From Ligula intestinalis (Eukaryota; Platyhelminthes; Cestoda; Diphyllobothriidea; Diphyllobothriidae): DNA of 64,000 nt. Below the pieces are notes generated by a model. It was not told the origin of the DNA. It made no database searches and saw nothing but the letters and a program-made list of their open reading frames with translations. Positions 10,546 to 23,000 of this stretch are shown here, piece after piece; position 1 is the stretch's first letter, and each line of letters starts with the position of its first letter. The position numbers and the translations under genes were made by a program. The DNA is taken from assembly GCA_036362985.1 (NCBI GenBank), contig JAYGXS010000010.1:11757651-11821650 (forward strand), written 5' to 3'.

Positions 10546-11756
10546 TTGAATGTGAAGGAAAAGTCTAATGTAAATATTGCCTCGGAAATTATCGAGCTCC
10601 TAGAACTGTGTCTAAAAACTTTCGTCACGTTTAATGGCCAAGTTTCCGAACAAAATAAGGGGACACCGATGAGGTCGCCTCTGTCTGACCTTATTGTCGA
10701 AGCTGTTCTGCGGAGGCTCGAGTGGCTGGTCTTCAGCTTGTCTCCCTCGAAGTTCTGGGCCAGATATGTTGATGACACTTTCGTTACCATCAAAAGGATC
10801 AAAGTGCAGGCTTTCAAGACACTGCTGAACTCCATCTTTACTGCCATCCAGTTCACTATACAAGAGGTCAACAATCACTAAACCTTCCTTGATGTACAAG
10901 TAACGAAGCTGGAAGATGAAAAGATAAGGACAATGGTCTACCGCAAGGTAACCAGTACCATGGGCATTCTCCACTTCAGAAACAAGCACCCGTTGGTCAC
11001 GAACGCAGTTGTGTCAGAACCCTCTTCCAACGCGTTCAGACACACTGCAGTGACGAAAGTGGGAAAAAGGAGAAGATTTAGTACTTGTATGCCATATTTC
11101 ACGCCAACGGTTATCCGAAGTCCTTTGTACGCAAGTGCCTTAAGAAGCCCCACCATGAGCGGTTGGAAGGAGAGGACCCTAAGTTCTGGCTCGCAATCCC
11201 TTATGTGAAGAATGTATCAGAGGCAGCTGCAAGAATCCTAAAACCGTTTGGGATCGGTGTGGCTCATAGGCCGGAGTCAACCATCAGACAGCAGCTCATG
11301 AGGCCCAAAGACCCGCTACATGTGACAGAGCAATCAGCCGTGGTCTACAGCATACCATACCAAGACTGCACTGCAAGGTATGTCGGTGAAACAGGCAGAC
11401 GCCTTGGCACAAGGTTGCATGAGCATCAGCTTGCAATCAACCGCGAGGATAGGCTGTCTTTGGTCTATGACCAAGTAAAGCAGAAGAAACACACATTCGC
11501 CTTTGAAAAAGCAAGGGTAATAGGCCGAGCCAATGGCAAGATGGCCAGATTGCTGCTAGAAAGTCAGTCCTCGACTGGCGCATTAAACAGTGCCATGGAC
11601 CTTCATCCCGCCTACCAAGTGCTCCGCAAAAGGCTATCATCGACTCAGAACGGAGCAATAGGTCGAGCGGAGCGAGATAAGCAGGACCGACAGCCGTCAG
11701 CCACGAGCAAAAAAGATACAAAAACGACTTGTCACAGCTCAAGTAGACGCTCGTGA
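10546..11756 (+). pseudogene. PLE 1 reverse transcriptase-GIY-YIG protein, broken
   Basis: PLE proteins copy the element's RNA and nick target DNA with a C-terminal GIY-YIG endonuclease. The first frame (10546-10881) has a motif B-like block (NKGTPMRSPLSDLIVEAVL) and an intact RYVDDTFV catalytic motif. An in-frame TAA (10879-10881) interrupts it just before TFLDVQV. The same frame resumes and then changes phase near 11070-11085. The last frame (to 11756) holds HANGYPKSFV, FWLAIPYVKNVSEAA, then the endonuclease core VVYSIPYQDC ... RYVGETGRRLGTRLHEHQ. The Cys usual after IP is Tyr here (IPYQDC). A basic Ser/Lys-rich tail follows. The protein is inactive as it stands because of the stop and the shift. 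Confidence 0.88.
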
Positions 11757-11876
11757 AGGGGCGAGCAATTCAATTAGCCACGAAAATCGATCGGTGCAAT
11801 CGATTGACACATGGGCATTAGGCAAGGCGAATGGTCGTTCACATTTATCTGACACGAGCAGAAGTACAGACACCAC

Positions 11877-11916
11877 GCTCTGACGATGGAAGCGAGTGAG
11901 CTTCTGAAACGTCAGT
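11877..11916 (+). ncRNA. Hammerhead-like ribozyme motif, PLE 1 3' end
   Basis: Hand folding gives helix I GCU/AGU (11877-11879 with 11914-11916, one G-U wobble). The core is CUGACGA (11880-11886), followed by one extra U. Helix II is GGAAGC/GCUUCU (11888-11893 with 11900-11905, terminal wobble). Then come GAA, the self-complementary ACGU (11909-11912) and C17 at 11913. A two-plus-two-base helix III with no loop could form only between two copies, as in dimeric hammerheads. The motif is 124 bp after the ORF. PLE hammerheads are known; activity here is untested. Confidence 0.65.
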
Positions 11917-12423
11917 CAGAATACACTTTGGTCCCAGAAATCGTCTCTTCTTCTTCCTCTTCCGGAGATCACGTAAGGAATATTTTATCTGGACTTCGAA
12001 GTTTTTCGCATATTAAGACATATATTTCCCATATCCGCTACAACCATCGTTGTACCTCGCAGATGCAATAGGATCGGTTGAGTTTCTGTTTTACTTTTAC
12101 TGTCCAATCCCGAACCTCAGCTTGTGAAATCCGTCCAGGTACCATTATTGTCAACTCCATTTTTTTAATTTGACTGTTATTTGTACTTAGTGAGTTTTGG
12201 GAATCCAAGCAGAAATAGTAGATCTTTTGAAACATAACGGACAGTATGGCAAAAGGACCAGCTAAGGAGAAGTTTTGAAATTTCAGACAATTTCTTCAAT
12301 TAGTCGTCAGAGCTGAGATTTAGGACGAACGTGCCTGTCACAGAAACAGTAGACTACATCTGTGAATTCAGTACCTTGACTCAGCAGAACATAGAAATGC
12401 CGATTACTGCACTGAAGTAATTA

Positions 12424-13548
12424 TTGCTAAAATGCAACTTGAATGTACAGTTCCTATTTGACAATAACCTGTACAGACAATTGGACGGAGTAGCTATGGG
12501 CTCGCCCCTGGGCCCACTTCTAGCAAATATATTCATGGGCAAGCTAGAAGCTACGCAACTCAGCCACCAGATAAATAATCTAATGTACTATAAACGGTAC
12601 GTAGACGGCATATTTGCGGTTGCATCAGATCAAACCAACTTATCAACGCTAATGCATACAGTAAATTGGGCGCACAAATCGATAAAATTTACCCTAGAAG
12701 AAGAACAATCTGGATCGCTTCCATTCCTTGATGTGGTACTGAGTAAAAGAGCCGATGGGAGCATTCAACGTAGGGTATATCGCAAGACCACGTGGTCCGG
12801 GCAATACGTCAATTTCGCTAGTTTCTTACCGTTGAACTTCAAACGCGATTTAGTACGGTGTTTGACGCAAAGGGCGAAGAGGTTTTGCTCGACTGATAGC
12901 ATTGAAGAGGAGCTTAAGATTGTTGAAGGCGTGTTTCGACAAAATGGGTATCCTTGTCGATTTATCGCTAAAAACATGGCTGAAAGGCCGCCAAAGCCCT
13001 CAGTATTAACAGTGGAGAAGAAATTAATCTTCATCAGAGCCCCATTTCAAGGGGACGAACCAAGCGAACTACTAAGGAAGCGCCTGAGTCAAGCCGTAGC
13101 AACTACCTTCCCAGCAGCCAACGCCCATGTATTGTTCTCGACTACTCCCATCCTATACGGAGAGATTAAGGATAAACTGCCAGCCCAGACCACCTCAATG
13201 TGCATATATTCATTTACCTGTTCCTGTGGGGCAGGATATATTGGTCGCACGAGCCGGCGCTTGTCCAAAAGAGTAAGGGAACACATACCTGCATGGTTAG
13301 GGAAGGGCCAACTTAAAGGTGTAAACAGTTCAATCTTAGCGCACCTGGTAGACTCGAACCATCGCGTGGATGCCAAAGAGGCCCTCCGAGTGATTTACAA
13401 GGTGCCTTCAAGCTACTCAAAACTCCTCGGACAACGTCTGTTGGCGACGGCAGAGGCGGCCGCCATCAGGCTACGCAGACCGCTGCTATGTGCCCAAAAG
13501 AATTTCGTCGCGGCGTCCCAGTTGCCATGGGCGAAACTAGGTAACTAG
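12424..13548 (+). pseudogene. PLE 2 RT-GIY-YIG protein, long frame with YVDG
   Basis: This is the longest undamaged PLE frame in the window, 374 codons. It has no genuine start: the frame opens with TTG just after a stop, and the first ATG is about 24 codons in, so the coding region is truncated rather than initiated here. Domains in order: motif B GVAMGSPLGPLLANIF (residues about 23-38), the palm motif at residue about 59 reading YVDG instead of YVDD, SLPFLDVVL, a thumb region, then a GIY-YIG endonuclease with CIYSFTCSCGAGYIGRT, the conserved Arg pair (SRRLSKRVREH) and HLVDSNHRVD. The endonuclease looks intact. The second catalytic Asp of the polymerase is Gly, so reverse transcription is predicted to be lost. 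Confidence 0.85.
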
Positions 13549-13792
13549 GCCACCCACAGCGGACCACAGGCCTCGGAAACGGGTCCCCGCAGAGACGACC
13601 AAGTCCCAAGTCCAGCCACGCACACCTTATCGGCGGTCCTGGACGCCGGGCCATCTAGACATTGACACTCTGATCTCAACCCCCCAACTTCCCCTCCCAC
13701 CCCCTTCCTCCCCCCTCCGCCCCACCGTGACGCCGAGAACACTTCATCTGCCCACCAACCACCATAGTTTATTCATACCATATAAATGTAAA

Positions 13793-13850
13793 GGCCTGAC
13801 GAGAATTTATCAAAAACAAACGTATGTTCGCCAATTTATCTTCTGAGATT
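13793..13850 (+). repeat. Family D PLE 3' terminus
   Basis: CTGACGA (13796-13802) is followed by an A/T-rich stretch and TCAAAAAC. It matches the terminus at 53736-53790. Helix II and the tetranucleotide helix III seen in the other families are not clear here, so I do not call it a ribozyme. Confidence 0.5.
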
Positions 13851-13859
13851 TAGGAAAAT

Positions 13860-16800
13860 ACAAGAAACACACTCAACATAAGCACCGATCAAGTACAAAA
13901 CTATTTTATCCACGTTTCTGACAGCTCTTATTTTAGTGAGGAAGAGTCAGCCCCAAAGCTAACCGGCTTCCTTGTAGACGGAGGCAAGGTAGACGGCTAC
14001 TAACTTATTCGCATCCAAATACAGTAGATGGACTATATCATGCAATCCTACGATTTTTAGAAGTAACTCCCTCTTACTCAAACGCAGCCCAAGCTGTGGC
14101 CCCCAAAGTCTTACAGCAATAAACTTATGATCGTTTCTCACAATAGGACATATTATGATATATGAAGGAATATAAAGTTTTATAGAAACACCAGATTTTT
14201 TAACAAAATGAAAAATTCCGAAAAAGTGGAACTCGGGCGTATTGGGTAAACTTAAGTTTTACATGTAGAGGAAGCCGGTTCATGCAAAACCACTGAGTAA
14301 ATAAAGCAGCACAAGTAAAATTACGTTGGAAAATAATCATTTTGTCAAGCTTTCGAATAAATATGCTTCCATATTACGTGCAATATAATGTATGGCTGTT
14401 ACCGAAGAGCCTTAATTTCGAGTATGTTTTCTAACACGTTTTCACGAGAACTGCTCGTTGTTTCTTTCGTTTATGCATCGCTTAACTTATGTTGGACTAA
14501 GGCAAGCACGTTTTCGCTTGATATGCCCCATTGGGAGATCACAGGAGTAATATATTGCCTAAGCTCAATTCCGGATATGCCGGTCAGTGACTAATAAATT
14601 TAAATAGAATTGTCGGTAACAATTGTAAACGTACCATTTTTTGTATGCTAAGAGTAATTGCCTTCCGCCATATTTTTTTGTAATTATTCGTATATTTCTA
14701 TTACAAAGATGTTCAGATCTTCCCTGAAATTCTAATTAAGACTCTACGATTTTCACTGGCTTTAGTCAATTGACCATCACTAATGAGTATATTCTATGTG
14801 CTTACCAAAACCTTCAAAATAAGATATATCTTGAAGGCTTTTACATAAATAACCAGCGTTTAAAGATTTTTTTGTTATGCAGCTGTCTTTATGTGTCATA
14901 GCTTCAGAACCACCCAATCATGTGAACTCATTGCCAAGAAAAATGAACGTCTACTACGAGTGTCGCGAATGAATATGCTCAAGATTGATTTAGAAAAATT
15001 AAAAAAAAACTTTAACTCTTGAACAAAAGCTTTACTTATATATTTTGGCGTCTGATCTCTGCGAACTTTAACTTTTTTGATGGTAAAGTCAAGATCAGAA
15101 TGTGAAATTACGGCCAGTGGATTGATTCCCCTAACAATTAGGGATATCTCTTCTGTTATAAATGAAAGAGCTAATTGTTTTATCTAAAACGGAACAGTTT
15201 TCAGCATACCTGGTTACTTCTACACTAAGTTCTACAATAAAAAATACACAGTAGAGTGGCAATAATATCAACGGTGATTTTTGGAAAAACTGTTTTCGAT
15301 TTCCCGTGACAACTCTGTCAAATGTTTGTTATTTTAACTGTCTCCAACTTCATATCGATTGTACAATTAATTTGGTTGCCATATACTAATAAAGTTCTCC
15401 AACGCATTCCTTGTCTGTAATCCCTCAAATCTAAAATATAAATTTAACATGGATAATACAAAGAACAACTTCAAAAGTTTATTACTCAATTTTATGGCAA
15501 AAAACTTGGCAGATTTGCAAAATATACTTTTTCAAACTTTATTTACTCTTCTATTCCCAAAAATAATGCGCTATCTCCTAATTACACTAACCTCAATTTC
15601 ATGGACGCAAAACAAAATTTTACGTTTTGTGAACCGATATAATTAAAAAGTTTCTGCTCTTCATGAATGTTCTTTTATAGTGCAACATGCACACGCAAGA
15701 AGTTCTTTTCTGCAGCGTTTAGTTGCATAGGAAATTCCTGGGATATCAACAAACGCTGGATTTCGCCCATTTTCGCCTCTATTTTCTCCCAGTATTCTGA
15801 TGTGAACGGAAGTAAATTCTACTAAACAACATTTTTCGACCCAATACAACCCAATGAACTAACTAGCAACCTCAAGGGTGCGTTAAATCCTCCAATCCCC
15901 AACCTTGCATCAAATATGAAATCTACTGTAATATTACCTAGCTAGACGGCTATGGGGCAAACTAGTTACCGGCCTGCATGAAAGTTGCTGTCGGCTTTAT
16001 GACTCCATCCTTTTTCTGATGTCTTGTGGTAGGAAGGTAAAACAAAATAACTCACTGTTACTGACAGGCGACACTGCTATAGCAGCAAGGCACGATGCCG
16101 CCTGGAAGTGTCTCACAGCCAGTGGAGAGACGAAAATATGAAAACGAATAATAGCATCACCGAAAGTTGACACCATCAATAATGTATGTTAGCTTGTCGA
16201 TAAAGGACATCCTCTTTTACAGATGCATCTCTTTCTACACCCACCATGCTGGATTTCGTCGGTATACCAGTTTGGAAACTGATAAAAAATTCGTATTAAA
16301 GTGGGACCACTGTCAACGCATATGATTTAGTGGTTTCAGGCTTCATGGAAATGTACGCTTCCGCTGCCATGAATACAGCTATTCATACAACTTCCAATGT
16401 TACATTTATCCTTTCAAGTGCACAAGGAAGGAACCGAAATGTGCTAATAAAGACTTGAATTTATATATTTCTCCGGGACGCGCAACGCTTTCACCAAGAA
16501 TGCATTTGTAAAACTAAGCCACAACGCGTTACTACAAAGTGATCAGATTTTCCATACCTAATATTGTCTTTAAAGAAAAAAGCAGCTGCCTGGTAACAGG
16601 AAACCCTTCGATAGGCAGTCGTAGCTCTGCTCTCTAGAAGTCACGATGAACACAGATTTACTTCATTAGATTTTTTCTCATTTATTTCTCATCATCAGTC
16701 AGTCATGCTTAAAGGTCAGGCAAAAATGACCTGGCATTACATTGTGCCTACGGTCACAATTGTTATCAAAGTCGTTCGGTGAGTACTTATAATTAAAAAA

Positions 16801-18660
16801 AAGTGTGCAATCAAGCCTGATGAGGTGAAATTCATGTATAGGGAAGAAATAAAATGTACTTGAGAGGCAAAAATTTGTTTGGTTGAGAACCACGGTTCAT
16901 AACCATGAATTTTGTGATAGAGTTATTAGAAATCACAGAGATTAGGATCGAAGAACTTGAAAAGTGATGATCAGAAATGGGCAAACCTAAGTCTAGGAAG
17001 AAAAGAATTGTTTGCTTTCTACCTTCTAATTAGCGCAGATCCGTAGACGTTAGTCCCAGCTACCAGGGACTGATTTGTGTAAAATCCTTGAACAGATGGT
17101 TCGGATAGCCTGGACGCGGAACACTAGTCAGAAAACATAGTCTCCTTTATATATGTCTACATTGAAATCGAGCCAGTTCCCCCAATCACGACTCACTGCT
17201 CTGGTCTGCTCAGCTACTCCTTATAAACATCACCACAGTAACAAGAATACTCAGGATAGTGTACTACGGTACCGGTGGTAATGAAGGTTATATGGGTGGG
17301 GAACATGAGGAGGAACCTTTACCAAATATCCCTCACACCTTCCTAACTCTTCACTTAGGCTGCGATTTGGATGAACTAACGGTTTATAAATTAATCTGAC
17401 ATTGAAACAACATTGGCAATTAAGGCACGATTTATTTTGAAATTATGTACACCATATCAGAATGGGACCAGGTTGTACTGGTGTTTGAATGTGATTGTAT
17501 GGTAACAGTTATCAGCAAACGCTTATAAGGCCTTATTTGAGCGGGTGTGTGGAACAGTAGAAGTATGACTTGCGTAAAAATAGAGTTCGCCACATCGGTC
17601 ACTCCGTTCAAGTCCGACTCGGGCTTGGCCTTTCTGACAAGACAATGTGAGTAGAAGAGCAGAAAACAATAGGTCGTACGAAGGTCCTATGCATTATAAA
17701 TGCAGTCATGAGTAAGTCGCCCCAGATAGAACAGTTTTCCAATTCTCCTGACGTGCCGAGCAGTCAAGGGAATGAGGTGAATATTTTGTTTGGTCGGAGG
17801 CAGAAGTTCGTCTCTAGATCTAGAGATTAAAAGCCAGAAGTGAATTTTCCGTAAACGTTCGCTAGTTCAGCGCATTTGTAGAACGTTCCTTAAAAGTAAA
17901 TAAGAATCGTTTTTAAATTGTTGTCCTTTACCGACAAAAAGTAAGGCTAAATGTTGATGGTAGGAGACATGAAATAGGGGTTTTAAACACGCTTATTCAA
18001 AATGAACTGAGAGGCAGACTTTTTGATGTAACATACCCTATAAAAGTCGTCATATTGATGCTCCCATCTGGAGGCTACATGGTCGCCTGACACAGTATTC
18101 CAGGGGTAAGATACATATTCCTGTGTCTTAACCTGAATCCTAAGGCCAATCCCGAACCCAAACCCTACTGGAATCTAGCGCAAGGTCAACTATAATAAGG
18201 GATAAGGGGACTTTTGATCGTACCTTAATAGTAAAAGTTTCCTGATTGTCTAAGCTACTAAGAATGATAAATGTCATACCTAGGAGGCATGCCATATAGC
18301 TCTTTTGCCTTTTAGATTCAGATTCTGTAGTGGTCATGACAGCTCGCTCATCAAAATTCCCCAAGGTCATCACTACTATAAGCACGGTAGATACCGCTTG
18401 GAAGTGAATATTTTGTGGAAAGAGGGTAGTTAAGCAACATAAATTTAACGTCCCTTTCCAAACCCATCATGCTTTATGAAGTATGCAGTTCCAACTGATT
18501 GTATTTGAGCTCGCACGAAAATGTAGGTCAGACATTCATCCTCAATCAGTGCATTCACAAGCGTGCCAGATTCCTAGTTAAAACAACTAGGCTTTATACC
18601 TGTGAACTGGAAAATCGACATCCCAAGAAGTATAATTTAGTATGAGTTCTTTGGGAAACA
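13860..18660. other. Unassigned AT-rich region, no gene recognised
   Basis: About 4.8 kb. The longest frames are about 81 codons and carry no recognised domain. GC content is low from about 14100 to 16000 and rises slightly around 17000-17400. I saw no tRNA, SINE or PLE motif that held up. Confidence 0.5.
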
Positions 18661-18671
18661 GTGATTTATTG

Positions 18672-18712
18672 TGTCAATTTTCGAGACTGGCACACCAGGT
18701 CGTTGTCAGACG
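18672..18712 (-). ncRNA. Degenerate hammerhead-like PLE terminus (family C)
   Basis: Minus strand: core CUGACAA (18703-18709; the core G8 is A), one extra C, an approximately 19-nt hairpin with CUGG/CCAG pairing (18683-18701), GAA, AAUU (18676-18679), then G where the cleavage-site H base should be. It aligns with the terminus at 43077-43117 over more than 40 bp (CTGGCACACCAGGTCG shared). It is probably inactive. No PLE coding sequence lies upstream on the same strand; the nearest body (19235) is on the plus strand. Confidence 0.55.
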
Positions 18713-18779
18713 GATAGAAATTATACGAAACAGTTAATTCAAAATGATGGCTAACAGGAGCCTGTAGCGACTCCCTTTC

Positions 18780-19234
18780 TTAGTCATGCTTTCCTCGGAC
18801 GCCGCGCGGACTAGGTCATGTCTAGCGTGACTACCACACGTCCGCAAGACACCATAGTAAAGGCCTCCGTTCCAGGTCACTCCTGTCTGGCTTTGTCAAG
18901 GCGGTCTAGTCTCTCTAACCAACCACTTCTCAAGGTTAGGCCAGTACCCGAGATGCGGACGATTTGTTTACGCTAATTCACTTCCAGGGCCGACGACTCA
19001 CTGTTCGGTTGCAGACCTCCAGACCCGGTGATCGAATTGCCGGAATGCGACTCTGGACTGCACTAGTCTGGAAGTCACTTCTCCTATTGCTTACATAATA
19101 CGCTTGTTCCTACCTTAGTAAATTCTCCCTGACACTATGGCCGTCTACGCCTTATCCTATTCAACTAGCTTAAACATGTTGGGATACGTTCTCTCGTCTA
19201 TTATCTGGCTGGACCACATCGTATCCCACAAGCC
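18780..19234. other. GC-richer block, unassigned
   Basis: This block is markedly GC-richer than both flanks and ends at the start of the PLE remnant. It has no ORF of interest. It may be PLE 5' sequence or an old LTR, but nothing in it lets me decide. Confidence 0.35.
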
Positions 19235-20060
19235 TATATAGTGGGTAAGGTAATCTTTCATAATCGTCACCCGCATGTGACTGTGCGGTCAGATATTGAC
19301 TTTTCTGTATCTACCCTGCTTGAACTCTTAAATGTCTGCCTGGAAACTAATTTCGCACAACAACATTATCAACAGACTAACGGAGCTCCGATGGGATCAG
19401 CCATTTCGGACTTCTTAGCTGAAATCACAATGCAAAATTAAAAGCAATCGCCCTGCCCTAGTTAACCCAAAGTTGTCGGTACGATATGTGATGACACGGT
19501 TGTCATTGTCAAAAGGGACAAGCTTGAAACTCTGCACAACGCTATTAACTCAACGATGCCAGGCATCACGTTCACGCTCGAAAATGAAGTTGACAATAAG
19601 CTTCCATTTCTCGAAGTCCTCGTACAGTGGGATACTGAGGAAACACTCCAAACATCAGTTTACCGCAAAAAGGCCTATGCTGATTTTATCCTTCATTAAA
19701 AGAGCAACCAACCTATTGCTCACAAACGGAGTGCTGTTACCACCCTAATCAATTTAGCAAGAGCGCAGTGTTTTAGTCCCGAACTCTACCAAGCCGAACT
19801 CAATTACCTATTCCAATTGTTTTCAAAAAAAAACGGTTACCCCAGAGAGTTTGCTCGTCGACACTCAGAGAACACTCGAATGTTGTCTTTCTGGACAAAG
19901 GATTCACAACGAAGGAAACAACAAAGAATCAGATAGTCTGTTTCAATGCCTTCGTCTGCCGCAAAGCTTGAAATTGCCCACAAACCGAAAAATCTCCAAG
20001 AAACCAACAGCTAAGATGTAAGCACCGAATTTTATTCGCAATTTTTCAGCCACCAACGCA
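19235..20060 (+). pseudogene. Decayed PLE 3 body (family C-like)
   Basis: A plus-strand PLE remnant. A first frame (19241-19441) carries LLELLNVCLETNFAQQHY and the motif B block TNGAPMGSAISDFLAEI, then stops. The palm motif near 19480 lacks one base (CGATATGTGATGAC), so RYVDD is split by a frameshift. Downstream, pieces in other phases read as TFTLENEVDNKLPFLEV, INLARAQCF and KKNGYPREFARR, with stops between. Recognisable homology fades near 20050, before the GIY-YIG domain. It is closest to the minus-strand copy at 43181-44262 (QQYYKQ ... MGSAISGFL). Confidence 0.8.
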
Positions 20061-23000
20061 GCCACCTAAGTATAGTATGTCGGCGTGCTATAAACACAAT
20101 ACCGCTAACCTAAGGACACCGTTGTTACATTAGAATAACCTCGGCGGTAGTAAAAGCAGGTGGTTCCTGCCGCAGCTCCGCCAACCATTGAATGCAAAGC
20201 ACAGAAGAGAGATCACACTGCATCGACTACAGCTTATAATGGTGTTCCACTGTGTCATCTTGGCAGCCGTTCACGGCCTTCTCATGCTACTATGAGTGGG
20301 GGTTGCACGCAGAATAGAAGAGAACGAAAGTTTGTATCTGATTAAAGCGAAGGATCTTTCACCATGAAAAACACTTCGGAAATCGGCTACCGGACTTACT
20401 GTGTCCGTTATCGGATAGACACGAAGGATTCTTCAGATTTGTAAAGACAAACTCGTGCCGGTGGCAAGGAGGAAAGACACTGAATCCCCAGACAGTACTC
20501 ACTTGACCGTAACGGGTCTCACCTTTTTGGTTTGGACAGGTGGAGATTCCCGCACGAGGTGTAAACCACGTGGCCCACGATCTGTTTAAGTTCTGATTCT
20601 CCGACCGGCAGTCCATCAACAAGTGCAGTGATCTCTCCCTGCACTATTATATTGCTAAGGCTTTGCTTGAGCAGAGACCATTTTACCGCGAGGAGCTCGC
20701 CGCTGATCTTTCCTTCTCATGAGTGGAAGTAATAGCGAATGGACATGCCGATGAACTATCACGCCCGGAATTAAATAATGACTCGTCTATTATTGCTTAG
20801 GGGATCGCGTCTCCTTCTTCTCAGCATACGCAACTATTACTAGTTAATAAACCAGGCATGTAGATCATGCACTTTTTGCGCTCGCTGTTGTGCGGAGTAT
20901 AAAAAAGTGTTTACAAATGTTTTGAACGTGTCACTCCTTCGTTGCTGAGGCAGAATTTTAACTGCGATAAGCTATATGGAGATTCATTATAACTTAATTG
21001 AAGAGGCCAAAAATACATACTTCTCGTGCTTTATTTCTGTGCTAAATCTCAAGCCTTCGGCTATGTTGCCAAGCCGTTCGCTTCGCCGGAAGTCGCTGAA
21101 AATTGACAACTGCCATAAAACCTAGTACACCAGTCAGGAAGACGGATCAACTGTGAAGTTCTGCTGTGCTATAAAATATGAAATAAATTGATACTGTCGT
21201 GCAGAACACCGAGTAAGAGCCTCGAGCTTCAAGGCTCGAAGGAAAAAATTTCGAGCGAATTGTTAAACGTAATTACTAAGGTCGTACACTTTCAACATTC
21301 ATTCAATGGAGTGCACTAGAAATGGTACTTCAAATGCGATCACTACAGCATAACCTGCAAATTCATTAAAGGGCAATCTGCCAGCCCTCGCATTTCCCTT
21401 TAGCCTTCATCAAAGAACTAACAGCAGAATGCGTAAGAAAGCGATTAGTCATCAGTCAGGTACGCGCGCTTGAAGTGTAGCGGAGCGTGGTTACTAATTT
21501 TACTAAACTTCGATGACACAGGAGCGGGCGCGCATATTTCTACCCGCTGCTAGGCTTTAAGAACAGATTGGCTAGGAGTGTTTCTTTCATCACTGCATCA
21601 CTGAGTATACATTCAGGAGACCTTATGCACGTATTCATGTTTTATTAGGTCATAGAGTGTCAAGTTACCTTACTCATCATCATTGCATTTGGAGCAGCAA
21701 ATATTTTTGGACAAAAATATTTCAGTGCCCCAAAGCATAAGTCAACTTGAAATCTGTAAAGAAAGTAACAACCTAGTTCAAAGGGGTGGTGATGACGGTA
21801 GTAGTGGCAATAGTACATTCGCGTTTTGTCATTCAAATATAATTAGAGTAGATAAGAAAGATGAAGTCAATGCCATACAAATGACCATACGCGCAGAATT
21901 CAGTACTGCTTATCCCGCTCTTTGTGACGCTCCGAAACTTTTCCTGTTTATTTTCTGAGCAATTCATCACTTGAAGGAACAAAGCGTCGAGTACTTTTGG
22001 TCGTTTTTCTCTTTTCCCGTCATCAAATCATACTAATGTTGTCTCACTGCCTTCAAGCGATGTCAACAGCTCAGGAGAAGAAGTGTCGGGGACTTGATAC
22101 AATCAGGACTGAGTCACTGCAGAACCCCCACTCCCACCCCCATAGGTAGGACCCCGAACCTCGGGTTTCTCCTCTTCTTTTCTGAAGTTGCATATGCAGT
22201 TAGTATACGTATTTATAAGTGTCCATATATGCATCGCAACTTTTCTGGATCTGCTTGAATATGCTGTTTCCGCAATATTATTCCCGACGATTCTGATGTC
22301 AGCTCTATTCACTAATTTTCCCACTCTTTCTTTCAGCTTACTTCGTCAAGGCTTGTGCTCTTGTTGAAAACTTGCCGAAAGATGAAAGACAGGTTGACTG
22401 ACAGACAAAGCAGACATGTTGCGCACCTTTAAGGCCATGGCTTTCAGCTTTTACGCAAACATTTTGTTCGGTTTGACTGCATGAGACTGTACTGGACCAA
22501 CTTCGCGTGCAAAACTCACTCTCTCATTCCTCGCGACTGCTTGCACGTGCGCACGAGTATACACCGACCCCACTCCAGTATATGCAATAAGCTCCTGAGG
22601 CCGACTTACGCATGATTTCACTGGAGGCACAGCGATGAATCCCACGCTCTCACACTTCGGAAGCCGACCTCGTGGGTGCGGTCGTGCGCTCGCCCTGCCA
22701 CAGACTTGCTCCAACCTGTTCTACCCTATATTTGTAGAGAATATACTATTCCTCCTACTTGGCACCCCACTTTCGCTCTTCCCCTACGGAACCGGGCCTA
22801 ACGGTTGCAGCAACTAGGTTCTAAACTATTACCTTAAGCCAATGCGATATTGATGACCACGGCATAATCTGAACTAGCAAATATTTGACTTGAATGAGCT
22901 CTATCTTCACAAAACCTCCGTTTACTTCAACTGAATTTCCTTATGTCATCTGATGTGACCACAATATCGAGAATTTTGCTACCGGCGTTCTGCCATATAG

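Larger units (their letters stand above)
10510..11960 (+). mobile_element. Penelope-like element 1, 5' truncated
   Basis: This PLE copy retains the reverse transcriptase palm and thumb, the GIY-YIG endonuclease, and a 3' untranslated region ending in a hammerhead-like motif (11877-11916). The left edge, near 10510, falls inside the reverse transcriptase, so the 5' half is missing. The right edge beyond the motif is not defined. Confidence 0.85.
12316..13850 (+). mobile_element. Penelope-like element 2 (family D), 5' truncated
   Basis: This family differs from PLE 1. Recognisable coding begins at about 12318 with a palm motif A-like FRTNVPVTET segment, passes an in-frame TAA at 12418-12420 and continues as one long frame to 13548. 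The 3' region is C-rich (13560-13740) and ends in GGCCTGACGA near 13793-13802. That terminus matches the one at 53736-53770 (GGCCTGACGA, then an A/T-rich block, then TTTGCC/TTCGCC). Confidence 0.82.

Noticed and set aside
16680..16710. CTGATGATGAGAAAT on the minus strand, looking like CUGAUGA ... GAAA
   Set aside because: No hairpin fits between the core and GAAA. The similar word at 38190 lacks GAAA altogether.
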